IMG/VR virus record: IMGVR_UViG_3300008448_000017
Location: 1 to 64,000 of that record
Source of the DNA: a virus
Reading direction: 5' to 3' (one strand)
DNA length: 64,000 nt
Shown: positions 50,841 to 59,881 of the stretch, in pieces
Layout: each line of letters starts with the position of its first letter
Position numbering within the stretch: the stretch's first letter is position 1
Translations under genes and position numbers: made by a program
Notes under the pieces: generated by a model
What the model was told of the DNA's origin: nothing
The model's database searches: none
The model's input: the letters and a program-made list of their open reading frames with translations, nothing else

Positions 50841-50898
50841 ATAACTTGTTTTTATTAATTACAACTTAAATATAATAACCTTTATTTAATACTCCAAA

Positions 50899-51360
50899 TT
50901 AGAGTTCAACTATCCTGAAGATTTTTGTGTTTAATTGCTTGATCTCATTATGTTGAGTTAGCAATATACAATTTTTGTAATGTTGCCAATTTATGGCAAA
51001 TCTTGTGTCAACTACTCCACCGTTTAAACTTTTGATAAGTTCGTTTAGAGCGTTAATTGTATAAAGGGAGTTTGTTTCTTTTTTTCTATGTACTAGAATA
51101 GTATTTTCTGGGATTCCATCAACATTTCCTTGATCAACATTGTAAGTGATAGCATATTCATTATTGCTTTTGACATGCAATACAAACATTTTATTATATA
51201 ATATATCGTACTTCTTGGTTAACTCAGAAACTAAGGTATCTAACCCCTCAAGTGGTGTAAAAGTACAGAACAGTCTATTATTCATTGAAAAGAGATCAAT
51301 TGTATCAAAATCATACTGGTGATACATATCGGTAGGGGGTTCCAAAATTGAGTTGTACAT
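50899..51360 (-). CDS. Conserved hypothetical protein near gp32, 153 aa
   Basis: MYNSILEPPTDMYHQYDFDT; central KMFVLHVKSNNEYAITYNVD; C-terminal RFAINWQHYKNCILLTQHNE. No recognised motif. It lies between the HNH endonuclease and gp32 and its stop lies in a short ACTC-TAATTTG-GAGT hairpin. A protein of this kind is found in other T4-like marine phages, from memory. Function unknown. Confidence 0.6.
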   Translation of the reverse strand: MYNSILEPPTDMYHQYDFDTIDLFSMNNRLFCTFTPLEGLDTLVSELTKKYDILYNKMFVLHVKSNNEYAITYNVDQGNVDGIPENTILVHRKKETNSLYTINALNELIKSLNGGVVDTRFAINWQHYKNCILLTQHNEIKQLNTKIFRIVEL

Positions 51361-51432
51361 AACTGTTTAATTAAAATTGTAAGTGTTTCCTTTTTTAAAT
51401 TTGACTTGTAATTGAATTATACACAATATTTT

Positions 51433-52179
51433 TTATATTTCCAAATTAGGATCATAAATTTCTTTTTTTCCTATATTTCTATTTCCTCTTAGAGTATCTC
51501 CAAATTGTTGAGATATTTCTGTTGTTTTCCATAACGGAAAAAGATTTTCTAAACTCCAACATTCTTTAATTTCTTCAACATTCAAAACATCAAATAGATT
51601 TTGTGGTTTAATATGATGAATTTCCCAAACATTTCCAAAATTATCCCAACACATTCCGTTCCTGAATTTGTTTTCTATATGGGATTGGAGTTGATCAAAT
51701 GTATAGGAAATTATTTTGGAAAAAGATAAATTTTTGTTTTTTCCTTTATCTTTAAAAAATAAATGGAAATTTGCTTTCATAACAGTTTGTAACTTAAATT
51801 GAATGTTATTTTTATATTTTATCTTCCAATTTAATTTTCTTTTTTCTTTTACATTATCTTGTTTAGAATAAATTAACAATCGTTCTTTATTATCTTGATA
51901 GTATTTTTCCCAATACCCATTTTCCTTGTACTTTTTATTGAATTTATCTCTTTGGATCTGATATTTTTCTGGGTTGTTTTGTTTCCATATTTTATGTCGT
52001 TCTGTTTCTTTTTTAGTATAATATTGTTGGTTTTTTAAATATGACTGTTTTACACTAATTTTTACACATATCTTACATCTTTTATTAAAACCATCTTCTG
52101 TGTTTTTATTTTTATTAAAATTACATAAAGGTTGGGGGGTTTCTTTTAAATGGCATTTTGGGTTATTACATACTTTCAT
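51433..52179 (-). CDS. HNH homing endonuclease, 248 aa
   Basis: Start at 52179 (MKVCNNPKCHLKETPQPLCN) three bases after a late-type element; a longer frame would run into the promoter. N-terminal Zn finger (CNNPKC, CKIC). Long charged middle. C-terminal HNH core: DNFGNVWEIHHIKPQNLFDV followed by ECWSLENLFPLWKTTEISQQ. Typical free-standing phage homing endonuclease. It lies between the family A polymerase-like gene and the gp32 operon. Confidence 0.88.
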   Translation of the reverse strand: MKVCNNPKCHLKETPQPLCNFNKNKNTEDGFNKRCKICVKISVKQSYLKNQQYYTKKETERHKIWKQNNPEKYQIQRDKFNKKYKENGYWEKYYQDNKERLLIYSKQDNVKEKRKLNWKIKYKNNIQFKLQTVMKANFHLFFKDKGKNKNLSFSKIISYTFDQLQSHIENKFRNGMCWDNFGNVWEIHHIKPQNLFDVLNVEEIKECWSLENLFPLWKTTEISQQFGDTLRGNRNIGKKEIYDPNLEI

Positions 52180-52180
52180 T

Positions 52181-52195
52181 TTATCATAAATATTG
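52181..52195 (-). promoter_or_regulatory. Late-type promoter element, near-leaderless
   Basis: The coding strand reads ACTTTCAATATTTATGATAAAATG, where ATG is the HNH start. Confidence 0.6.
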
Positions 52196-52220
52196 AAAGT
52201 CTCCAAGTTTTGTAAATTTT

Positions 52221-53483
52221 CTATGAAATATTATGATAATTTGTGCCTTTTTTGAGTTTAACTTGTAATTTGTTTTTTTTAAATACTTTTAATATTTCTT
52301 TTAAAATATCTTTTTCACTTTTATCTACGTCAAATAAAAAAGAATCATAGACATACAAGATCAACTTTGTATTTTTTCCTCTAAGTAATTTTAAAATATC
52401 CCACAATATTAATATGTTCTGGGAAGTTTCTAGGTTTTGAAGTAAGTAATTTAATAACTTTTGTGGATTCATATCCTCCAACTGGTCTCTTTTATATATG
52501 TGTTTTGAAATTGGACATTCAATGTATCCTTGATAGTTAAAGGTATCCCACAAATCATCTGTGTATGATTGCATTTTCTTAAAAAATTCAAGGTGTTCAT
52601 ATTCTTTCCAAACACCACCATACATTTGTTTAAATGTTATTTCTTTAGACTTGGCGTAATCCACTCCATACATTTCAGCAAAACTTTGATGAATATCATC
52701 GCTAGAAAAAGTATAATCAAGTAAATTGGCCAAAAGAGTAGGATGATAAGCGCTAATATCCATTTCAAGGAAAAAATCATTACGCGGGATGAAACATTTT
52801 CTTTCTCCATTGTCTTTGTTTAATGCTGCAAAATTTATACCCCCAAATTTATTGGAAGGGCGAGTTGTTGTTGTACTTAAATTATATTGGGTGTATATAT
52901 AACCTCCATTATTTTTGTTAAAATATTCCTCAAATAAAGGAACATTTACTTTTATTCCATTGCGCTCTATAGCGTTAAATACAATAGTTGTTTTATCGTT
53001 ATAGAATTTGTTTGGTTGTATATCAAAGTATTCTTTTAATGTATCAAAATGTCTTTCACAAACTTCATAATGTTTAACAATAGGAACAATTATGTTTATA
53101 TTTTTTTGCTCTGGGTATTTGGAGTAAAAGAATGAATGTGTTGTAGTTGTTTCTTTTTCAAATTTAGGGTGTAGTAGGGTAAGGGAAACTATAGTTGGGT
53201 GGTAAAAGTAGTGTAAAAATTCCTTTTTATCTATCACATATATTTTCTCTATACTATATAATAGTTCTTGAACTAAATTAAAATCAACGCGAAACGTTTC
53301 GCTATGATGAACAGTCACCATATGCCCCTTACTTCCATCTACCGGTTTAATATACACGGTAGATACGCTGTTTTCGGTTGGGTGGATGGTAGGTGAGAAA
53401 GGAATTACTTCAACATATGCTTCCTTTATTTTTATTGTGGAGAGTATGTCTATTTTTTCCTTATCTTCTATCAACCAGTACAT
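52221..53483 (-). CDS. Short family A DNA polymerase-like protein, 420 aa
   Basis: The C-terminal ~220 residues have the family A palm/fingers order. TTRPSNKFGGINFAALN (R208; TGR-x-S and PNLQN-like region); motif A FFLEMDISAYHPTLLANLL (D242); O-helix KEITFKQMYGG with K280, F284, Y288 at the PolI K758/F762/Y766 spacing (the Arg754 place is Tyr); motif C LYVYDSFLFDV (D380, with DS instead of DE). The N-terminal 170 residues match no exonuclease. A GTATCTT-type promoter precedes it, unlike the flanking late genes. Confidence 0.75.
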   Translation of the reverse strand: MYWLIEDKEKIDILSTIKIKEAYVEVIPFSPTIHPTENSVSTVYIKPVDGSKGHMVTVHHSETFRVDFNLVQELLYSIEKIYVIDKKEFLHYFYHPTIVSLTLLHPKFEKETTTTHSFFYSKYPEQKNINIIVPIVKHYEVCERHFDTLKEYFDIQPNKFYNDKTTIVFNAIERNGIKVNVPLFEEYFNKNNGGYIYTQYNLSTTTTRPSNKFGGINFAALNKDNGERKCFIPRNDFFLEMDISAYHPTLLANLLDYTFSSDDIHQSFAEMYGVDYAKSKEITFKQMYGGVWKEYEHLEFFKKMQSYTDDLWDTFNYQGYIECPISKHIYKRDQLEDMNPQKLLNYLLQNLETSQNILILWDILKLLRGKNTKLILYVYDSFLFDVDKSEKDILKEILKVFKKNKLQVKLKKGTNYHNIS

Positions 53484-53489
53484 GGGATG

Positions 53490-53503
53490 TAAGATACAAA
53501 AAG
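53490..53503 (-). promoter_or_regulatory. GTATCTT-type promoter for family A polymerase gene
   Basis: The coding strand reads TACTTTTTGTATCTTACATC, six bases before the ATG at 53483. It lies between two late structural regions. Confidence 0.45.
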
Positions 53504-53507
53504 TATT

Positions 53508-54107
53508 TTACTCTCCCACATAGTATTTTGAAAAATCTTCTTTAAAGTACTGTGAAAAACCATACCACTTTTGTTTTTGCTCAATTAACGAGATCAAATT
53601 TTTATTAGTGTTATATACTTTTTCTCTATCCCCTTTTATATACCATAAAGTATCCAATGGGGTGTATAAATCCCAGGCTATTTGTGATGATTTAGCTTTT
53701 AATTGAGAATATGTTGGTTGGTTAATTTCTACATATATCAATTCGTTGTTTTTCTTACAGAAGAAACGTTGAAATACTCCCAAGGATATATCTTTTTGGG
53801 TAGGTGTTGTTGGATTATATTGAGGTAATGATCTATTTGGGAGGGAGTTTGATATAGATTCATTAAGAGAATATATTATTGGAGATGTTAAGTCTGTGGT
53901 TGGTGGGGTTGGTGGGGTTATGGATTGAATTGAGTTTTGAACAATTAAAAGTATATTCTGTCCGTCTTGTGGTGTTTTACCTGTGTATTTTCTTCCATTA
54001 GATATTTCATAGTAATATCCTTTATATTCTTCCTTTGTGGTGGATAGAATATATTCATTACCATTGGTAAATAAATTGGATTTTATTTGAGATTTTGGAA
54101 AGTACAT
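53508..54107 (-). CDS. Putative virion protein, 199 aa
   Basis: MYFPKSQIKSNLFTNGNEYI then YYYEISNGRKYTGKTPQDGQ, a Thr/Pro-rich linker (SITPPTPPTTDL), and IAWDLYTPLDTLWYIKGD with a final YGFSQYFKEDFSKYYVGE. I recall this protein from other marine large phages, next to hub and tail lysozyme genes; function unknown. It ends the tail gene run. Confidence 0.6.
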   Translation of the reverse strand: MYFPKSQIKSNLFTNGNEYILSTTKEEYKGYYYEISNGRKYTGKTPQDGQNILLIVQNSIQSITPPTPPTTDLTSPIIYSLNESISNSLPNRSLPQYNPTTPTQKDISLGVFQRFFCKKNNELIYVEINQPTYSQLKAKSSQIAWDLYTPLDTLWYIKGDREKVYNTNKNLISLIEQKQKWYGFSQYFKEDFSKYYVGE

Positions 54108-54116
54108 TTATATTTT

Positions 54117-54764
54117 TTAATTGCTATATATTTCATCTACTATGTCTATTACCGATCTAGCATATCCTATTCGTATGTTTTGGGTAGCTTTATATGCTTG
54201 TGGATTTGCTTTTCTATTTAAATATGTACCCGGGACTTCAAATTTTTCTAGGACATATATTGTGCTTTCTTCAATAGATTTACTGGTTGATAGTTTTTTT
54301 AGTACAGAGGGATAGGAGGATTTTAATTCATTCCCTAAGAACTGGAGTTGAAAGTTTAGATTAAATAGTATATTTGGGTTTTTATTTGCAGCATTTTCTA
54401 GTTTCCTTCTCCTAGATGATGTCCATTGAACTATACCTATTCCTCCACTTCCTCCTATATTTGGATTACTTTCAGCCGCTTTAGGATTAGCTTGAGATTC
54501 CCCTAATATATTCCCTAAAAATCCTATAGTTCCTTCTCTAGTTATCCCTAATGATTTAAAATAGTATGCTATTTTTCTAATAGTATCTTTTTTAGAACTA
54601 AGAGTTATTTTTTCTGCTACAAACGATCTAACCTCTCCAATCAATCCCGAAACACTATTTAATGGTGGGTTGTTGGTTGATTCAAGTGAAGAACCTAGGG
54701 ATCTTGTTCCTTCATCTATTAACTTGTCTACTATAGCTTTTATTTCTTGATACGATAATGGCAT
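54117..54764 (-). CDS. Tail-associated lysozyme, 215 aa
   Basis: Start at 54764 (MPLSYQEIKAIVDK), two bases after the hub stop in an AGTTATG context. Domain (phage tail lysozyme, Phage_lysozyme2 type): IGFLGNILGESQANPKAAES then GIGIVQWTSSRRRKLENAAN. The Glu in LGESQANP is the probable catalytic residue. It should cut host peptidoglycan at injection as part of the tail tip/hub. Confidence 0.8.
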   Translation of the reverse strand: MPLSYQEIKAIVDKLIDEGTRSLGSSLESTNNPPLNSVSGLIGEVRSFVAEKITLSSKKDTIRKIAYYFKSLGITREGTIGFLGNILGESQANPKAAESNPNIGGSGGIGIVQWTSSRRRKLENAANKNPNILFNLNFQLQFLGNELKSSYPSVLKKLSTSKSIEESTIYVLEKFEVPGTYLNRKANPQAYKATQNIRIGYARSVIDIVDEIYSN

Positions 54765-54766
54765 AA

Positions 54767-57331
54767 CTATTCGGATTTGGATATGGTTACTGTCTCTATT
54801 GTAGTTTCCCAATCACTGTCTGAGAGTTTATGGTTTACTCCTTTGATAATAAATCGTAGGTTCTTTGGATAATTTCTTGGGAGAAATCTAGTGTTTACAT
54901 TTACTTCATTATATATCTTAATTCCTGAAATCCCATCCATAGTTACACTAAGGTTAATTGGTATGAATCCGGATGTTGGGGATGCATAGGAACCACTTGT
55001 TTCTTCTTGGATTTTGGATTGACAATATTTGTAAAATTCTGTTACTAGTGTGATGTTTTTGTCAATAATTTCATCGTTTATAGCAGCAACATCATCGCTA
55101 AAGTAGTCGTTTGCAACATCTTTTAAAGTATACCCAAAAGGGGATAAAACTTTTGTCCAAAATTCCTTAACATATAGTTCATTCGGTTCATCAACTGAGC
55201 CGGATATGGAAGTGGTTCTTGCATTTTTAGGTGGGACATATTTTTCTTTCCATGGATCTTGTAAACCTTTATTCCATTTGGAAAACATTGTATTTTCTAC
55301 CCCTTTTGTATAACCTCCAGCAGTGGAACCAATGGTGGCCATGTTGGCAAAATCGTTTGTAATTTCTGTTTTAAGGTTAAAATTACGAACAAAATTAGAT
55401 GCGTTTTTCTGGTCTGGGTTGTATCCGTATAGTTCTAGTTCGTATGTGGGGGTGTTTATTGGTTGGTAGCTTCCATCTATTATATAAATGGTGTTTGTAT
55501 CCTCATCTAGTACTGGTTCTAGGTTGTTTACACCACCTAGTGCTTTGTTTAAAGCTATGCAAATTGAATTTAAAAAATCAAATAGGTTAACATTTCCTTT
55601 TTCATCCATATTCTCGTTCAAACTAGTAAGAATTTGAGCATGGCTAATATAAATATTCATTGTCCATCCATATCCTTTATCTAAATTTTTCCATGGGATC
55701 AATGTAGGGAAATATTCTTTTTCACTAATTTTTTCTCCTCCATTCACTATACAAACTCTAGGATCCAATGATACTTGATACGGGAAAATATACATTCTAG
55801 TTCCCCATTCATCCAAGTCAATATTTACCATAGGAACCTCATTCCCATAATTATCTGAGTTGGCAATTGATGGGACAACATATTGTTGGAGGAATTGGAG
55901 AAGATGACCGAATCTCATGTAAAAACCTTGATCATTAATTGGACCATTTTCATCATCCGTACCATTATTATAGTTTAAGTATACTACATCTTTATCACCT
56001 TGATCAGTATCAAAAGAATCTAATACAGGAAAAGTACGTAATATAACTTGATAATCACCTGCTGACGTTCTTACTATAGTATAAACATTTGTAGTGGATG
56101 GAAAAAGTGCTGAGGGGGAACTTACTTCGGTTGGTGCTGGGTCAATATTTTGAGATGTAACCCATTCTATTGATTGTTCTTTTGTGTTAAATACAGGGGA
56201 ATTAACTAAAACACCTCTATCAATTTTTATAGCTCCTTCAGGTTTTTTAACAAATACACCTCCAAGTTCGGGTATTTGATTATTTATTCGGATAAATACA
56301 TCTCTTCTGTCACGTCTTTGTTTTGCTGTGTATCCATCAGAAGTATTGTTGAATTTATCTACGTATAACTTTTGTAAAAATAGATATGCAGAAATCCAAT
56401 TATCAGATGGAGATGGTGGGATTGCACCATCTTCTACTACTGCTGTATCTTCCTTATACAGAGCATATGTTTGAGATATAAAATTTGAAACATCTAGAGA
56501 TGGTGCAATGTTTAGTTTTAAAGATTCTATAACATCTCCTAAACTAATTAATTCCAAAGAAATATCATATGAACCATCTTGAGCAAATGACCAACTAAAG
56601 TTAACTACTTTGGATAATAGACCATCGTAATTGCCTTTTTTGTTTTTTCTATACCCCTCTATTACTGGAAGGAAACCAGAATATGAGCTGTTTTTCCATC
56701 TGTCTGAGAAAAATCCATATTCTTGGGCTTCTGTTAGAGTATAGGCCATTTTTTGAAGTTTACCATCTTCCTCTAAATATAAGCTATTTCCCCACTCTAG
56801 AAATACAGTGTATCCTAGGCGCAAATATAGAAGATCTATAATTTGGAATTGTTCGGGGCTATAACACTTAATATTTACCGTTGCTCGTTTTATAGAACCT
56901 CGGTTTAAACACTTTACCTCCACACTTGTAATACCAGGCATAGGAGCCAAACCAAACTCACTCGGTTTAGTGGAAGCATTCACATTGTATGTTCCATTTT
57001 GTGCACCCCAAATATTACCGTCTGTGGAAGAACTCATGGTTCCTCTAGGATCTAATGAACCTGATAGAAGTGTTGAGGTACCGCTGAACAATACATGGTG
57101 TTTAGCTAAAGATTCCCATGCAAATCCACCACGTATTTCTTCTTCTTCTAATCTTTCTGGGGTAACTCGAACGCTAGAGGCTAATTTTACCCATGCTGTT
57201 TTGGAGTTTAGATATGATAATTGTTCAAGGGTTCTAGAGGAACCATTTGTTCCCGAACCATGAGCTTCTTGTCTAGCTTTAATTTGATCTCTTACATATC
57301 CTCGGAGTTGTTCTCCTATAATTTTTCCCAT
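54767..57331 (-). CDS. Baseplate hub-type protein, 854 aa
   Basis: Contains PMPGITSVEVKCLNRGSIKR followed by NIKCYSPEQFQIIDLLYLRL and VFLEWGNSLYL, a block found in large hub/spike-type phage proteins, and the C-terminal FLPRNYPKNLRFIIKGVNHK then LSDSDWETTIETVTI resembles hub (gp27/late control D) ends. By place between gp53-like and tail lysozyme it is the likely hub; gp27 assignment is by analogy, not by clear alignment. Confidence 0.65.
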   Translation of the reverse strand: MGKIIGEQLRGYVRDQIKARQEAHGSGTNGSSRTLEQLSYLNSKTAWVKLASSVRVTPERLEEEEIRGGFAWESLAKHHVLFSGTSTLLSGSLDPRGTMSSSTDGNIWGAQNGTYNVNASTKPSEFGLAPMPGITSVEVKCLNRGSIKRATVNIKCYSPEQFQIIDLLYLRLGYTVFLEWGNSLYLEEDGKLQKMAYTLTEAQEYGFFSDRWKNSSYSGFLPVIEGYRKNKKGNYDGLLSKVVNFSWSFAQDGSYDISLELISLGDVIESLKLNIAPSLDVSNFISQTYALYKEDTAVVEDGAIPPSPSDNWISAYLFLQKLYVDKFNNTSDGYTAKQRRDRRDVFIRINNQIPELGGVFVKKPEGAIKIDRGVLVNSPVFNTKEQSIEWVTSQNIDPAPTEVSSPSALFPSTTNVYTIVRTSAGDYQVILRTFPVLDSFDTDQGDKDVVYLNYNNGTDDENGPINDQGFYMRFGHLLQFLQQYVVPSIANSDNYGNEVPMVNIDLDEWGTRMYIFPYQVSLDPRVCIVNGGEKISEKEYFPTLIPWKNLDKGYGWTMNIYISHAQILTSLNENMDEKGNVNLFDFLNSICIALNKALGGVNNLEPVLDEDTNTIYIIDGSYQPINTPTYELELYGYNPDQKNASNFVRNFNLKTEITNDFANMATIGSTAGGYTKGVENTMFSKWNKGLQDPWKEKYVPPKNARTTSISGSVDEPNELYVKEFWTKVLSPFGYTLKDVANDYFSDDVAAINDEIIDKNITLVTEFYKYCQSKIQEETSGSYASPTSGFIPINLSVTMDGISGIKIYNEVNVNTRFLPRNYPKNLRFIIKGVNHKLSDSDWETTIETVTISKSE

Positions 57332-57338
57332 AACATTT

Positions 57339-57653
57339 TTATATTCCTCTATTTAAACTATCATATTGCGATAATATGTTAGGTATTCTTTGTGGGGATG
57401 GTATTCTAATTTGATCCCCATAATTTGGAATTAATGAATCCGTTGGTTGAGTTGGGTTTGCTCTAGTTATAACCCACCATAAAGAAACATCTCCATAATA
57501 TGTTAAAGCCAAAGTATCATACCTATCACCTCTTGTAGTATACACATAGATATCTGAAAAGTCAAGGATAATTTCAGGGTATTTTACTGTAGTATATCTT
57601 CTTTGAGGGATTTCTACAGTTTGGGTAATTGGTATGTTTGAATAACGGGCCAT
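57339..57653 (-). CDS. 53: LysM-like baseplate protein, gp53-type, 104 aa
   Basis: TTRGDRYDTLALTYYGDVSL then WWVITRANPTQPTDS and YGDQIRIPSP form the pattern of LysM domains found in T4 gp53 baseplate wedge proteins (GD-x-YD-x-LA...YYGD...LWW-x-I...AN...IRIP). Shorter than T4 gp53 (196 aa), lacking its N-terminal part. Lies between the 655-residue baseplate protein and the hub. Confidence 0.65.
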   Translation of the reverse strand: MARYSNIPITQTVEIPQRRYTTVKYPEIILDFSDIYVYTTRGDRYDTLALTYYGDVSLWWVITRANPTQPTDSLIPNYGDQIRIPSPQRIPNILSQYDSLNRGI

Positions 57654-57654
57654 A

Positions 57655-59622
57655 TTATTGGTTTATAAATGTATGTTGAGTTCCATCCCATAGTATTTCT
57701 GGTCTGAAGTTATGGATTGGGGTAAATTTAATACCTGTTACCTTAATATACATTGGCAATTGTCTTCCTGGGGTAATTTCCCAAGGTGATTCATCCATTA
57801 CCTCGTATGTTAAACCATCCATGATACCAACTTGATTTGAAATGTAATTTCCTACAGTTAATTGATGTAAATTTCCAGCCATATATCCGTATGTAGTATA
57901 CGTAGGGGCTAATGATGCAGCAAGTAAATTTAATTGTCTATACATTACATCCAAGTTATCAGATGAATCTGCCACTATTGTAAAGCCCAAAGATATACTC
58001 CTATCGAATGAATTGTATTTGTAGAATTTTTCACCGCGACCCATATATGTTTGGCTTTTCCAATCTGAATTGTATGAATCTGAAAAATTGTCTATATATG
58101 CTCTGAATTTTAATGGTTTAGGGTTATTTGTTGGGTTACCAGGGTTTAAAATTTCAAAACGAAAATCAATTAAATCGTTTTTTGATTCAATTGAATTGGA
58201 AGTACGTTTGTTTGCGGATGAATAATATATATTATCTACTGTAGTTACAGTTTCATAATCTGTAGAGTCTGTTATATAATCGTATGATCCAGTATAGTCA
58301 ATAAATCCTCTTTTTCTTCGGCTAGCTAATCTAAAATCACCTGCTATTCCTCTCCCTCCTTCTCTTGGTGGGTTTTGTTGAAAAGTATATGTGTTTGTAA
58401 TAGGGTCTACATATGAACCAGCATTTTTATTTAAATTAGCTAAATATCCTTTATTATTGTCATTAAAAAGGGAGGATATTTCAGTATTGTTTAAACCATT
58501 AACATCAGCATCAGGGTCAATAGCCAATGAAGATAATGAATTGTATTCTGGGATTATTCCATTATATGTAGAAGTAGCTCTCCAGGTATTTCCTGTAAGG
58601 AAGGTTGAGTCTGAGAGTAATTCCCGTCCAAAAAATCTAAGTTTTTGTTGGATTTGTGATTTATAAGTAGTTTCAGATTGTTCTGTTTGGTGTTTTAAAC
58701 TGTTTCCAATTTGATATCCATTACTTCCACTCAAAGTTAACCCTTTTGTGTCTTTGCTTAAAGTTGAAAATGGGAATGTGTAATTATATAAAGATGTAAA
58801 AGTACCATCTTCTGTAATTCCTATTTGAGAGTCATCTAATCCTTGTTTTTTACTAGCCCCTAAACCATATGTAATCTTATCATTATAAATAATACTATCG
58901 CTATTTGGTCTGGTTAAACCACCAGTATAAAAATATTTTTTATTGGTGGAAGATAATGGATTGTTTACACCTGTTCTTTGATCAGCATGTCTAATATGAG
59001 TTCTACCAACACCTAAAACAGATCCAGGTCCTCCACCGTAAGTAATAACATCATTACCTTGATTTAGATCATATCCTTTTACTCCATTAAAATTTTTAAG
59101 AGAATATAGAGATAAATTTACTAATTTATTTTTTTCGGAAGGTTGATCAAACGTAACAATATCATTGTATTTGTTTATGCTTAACCCAGGCAACAACCCA
59201 GTTGGGTCAATACCTTGTTTATTTAAATGTATACCCGCGAATCCAACTCCAGCTTGCGCTAATGTGGATAATGGTGTATAAACACCTTCATTCAACGCTC
59301 CACCGGCATATCCTATACCTTTGGAAGCTTCGGTTTTTGGAGCTGTACGGGATAGGAGGTTTTGTTTGGCTGTGAAAAGTAAACCACTAGGTGATTTCAA
59401 ATCAAACATGTATTTGGTTAACCTAACAACATCTTGTGCAGCATCAATTGGAGCATTCAACCCACCACGCAATAAAAAATCTTTTGATTCTGGTAGTGGG
59501 TTATTCAGTATTGGGTCTTGAATATATGGTTGTCCGCTATCCCCACCTCCAGGTCTGTCGTTTCCAAACTTGAGAGATTTCAGTGCGGTATCACCGTTCT
59601 GTAATTTAATTAAAAGACCCAT
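57655..59622 (-). CDS. Large baseplate/tube-end protein, 655 aa
   Basis: Starts MGLLIKLQNGDTALKSLKFG, like the small upstream protein. The C-terminal ~110 residues (QLNLLAASLAPTYTTYGYMA, then MDGLTYEVMDESPWEITPGR and QLPMYIKVTGIKFTPIHNFR) resemble a conserved phage tail-tube/baseplate junction family. Placed after the tape measure, it may be the gp48/gp54 counterpart. The Gly/Asn/Ser-rich middle (~200-450) is typical of long virion proteins. Confidence 0.55.
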   Translation of the reverse strand: MGLLIKLQNGDTALKSLKFGNDRPGGGDSGQPYIQDPILNNPLPESKDFLLRGGLNAPIDAAQDVVRLTKYMFDLKSPSGLLFTAKQNLLSRTAPKTEASKGIGYAGGALNEGVYTPLSTLAQAGVGFAGIHLNKQGIDPTGLLPGLSINKYNDIVTFDQPSEKNKLVNLSLYSLKNFNGVKGYDLNQGNDVITYGGGPGSVLGVGRTHIRHADQRTGVNNPLSSTNKKYFYTGGLTRPNSDSIIYNDKITYGLGASKKQGLDDSQIGITEDGTFTSLYNYTFPFSTLSKDTKGLTLSGSNGYQIGNSLKHQTEQSETTYKSQIQQKLRFFGRELLSDSTFLTGNTWRATSTYNGIIPEYNSLSSLAIDPDADVNGLNNTEISSLFNDNNKGYLANLNKNAGSYVDPITNTYTFQQNPPREGGRGIAGDFRLASRRKRGFIDYTGSYDYITDSTDYETVTTVDNIYYSSANKRTSNSIESKNDLIDFRFEILNPGNPTNNPKPLKFRAYIDNFSDSYNSDWKSQTYMGRGEKFYKYNSFDRSISLGFTIVADSSDNLDVMYRQLNLLAASLAPTYTTYGYMAGNLHQLTVGNYISNQVGIMDGLTYEVMDESPWEITPGRQLPMYIKVTGIKFTPIHNFRPEILWDGTQHTFINQ

Positions 59623-59635
59623 ATATAAAACTTAA

Positions 59636-59851
59636 TTATTCAGGTAAGTTATCCAAATATTTTGGTGGAGTCACGCCATTCAAATCTAATTGTGATGGGG
59701 TTGGAAATCCTGTCATGTTTGGGTTACCATTAATTGAATATTGATAGTGTAAAGTTGAACCTTGCACATCAATGTTTGCTGGTGGTGGAGTTGCCCCATC
59801 AAAATCAGTTAACTGTGATCCGTCTGTTGTAAGTTTGTTTAATAGTCCCAT
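59636..59851 (-). CDS. Small structural-type protein, 71 aa
   Basis: Begins MGLLNKLTTDGSQLTDFDGA, echoing the start of the next gene (MGLLIKLQNGDTAL), then a Pro-rich beta region (YQYSINGNPNMTGFPTPSQL). A late-type promoter lies upstream. Probably a small baseplate or tail-end component; no family known. Confidence 0.55.
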   Translation of the reverse strand: MGLLNKLTTDGSQLTDFDGATPPPANIDVQGSTLHYQYSINGNPNMTGFPTPSQLDLNGVTPPKYLDNLPE

Positions 59852-59862
59852 GGTTGTTTATT

Positions 59863-59877
59863 TTATTATAAATATTA
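59863..59877 (-). promoter_or_regulatory. Late-type promoter element
   Basis: The coding strand reads TTTAATATTTATAATAAAAT, 11 bases before the ATG of the 71-residue gene. Confidence 0.6.
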
Positions 59878-59881
59878 AATA

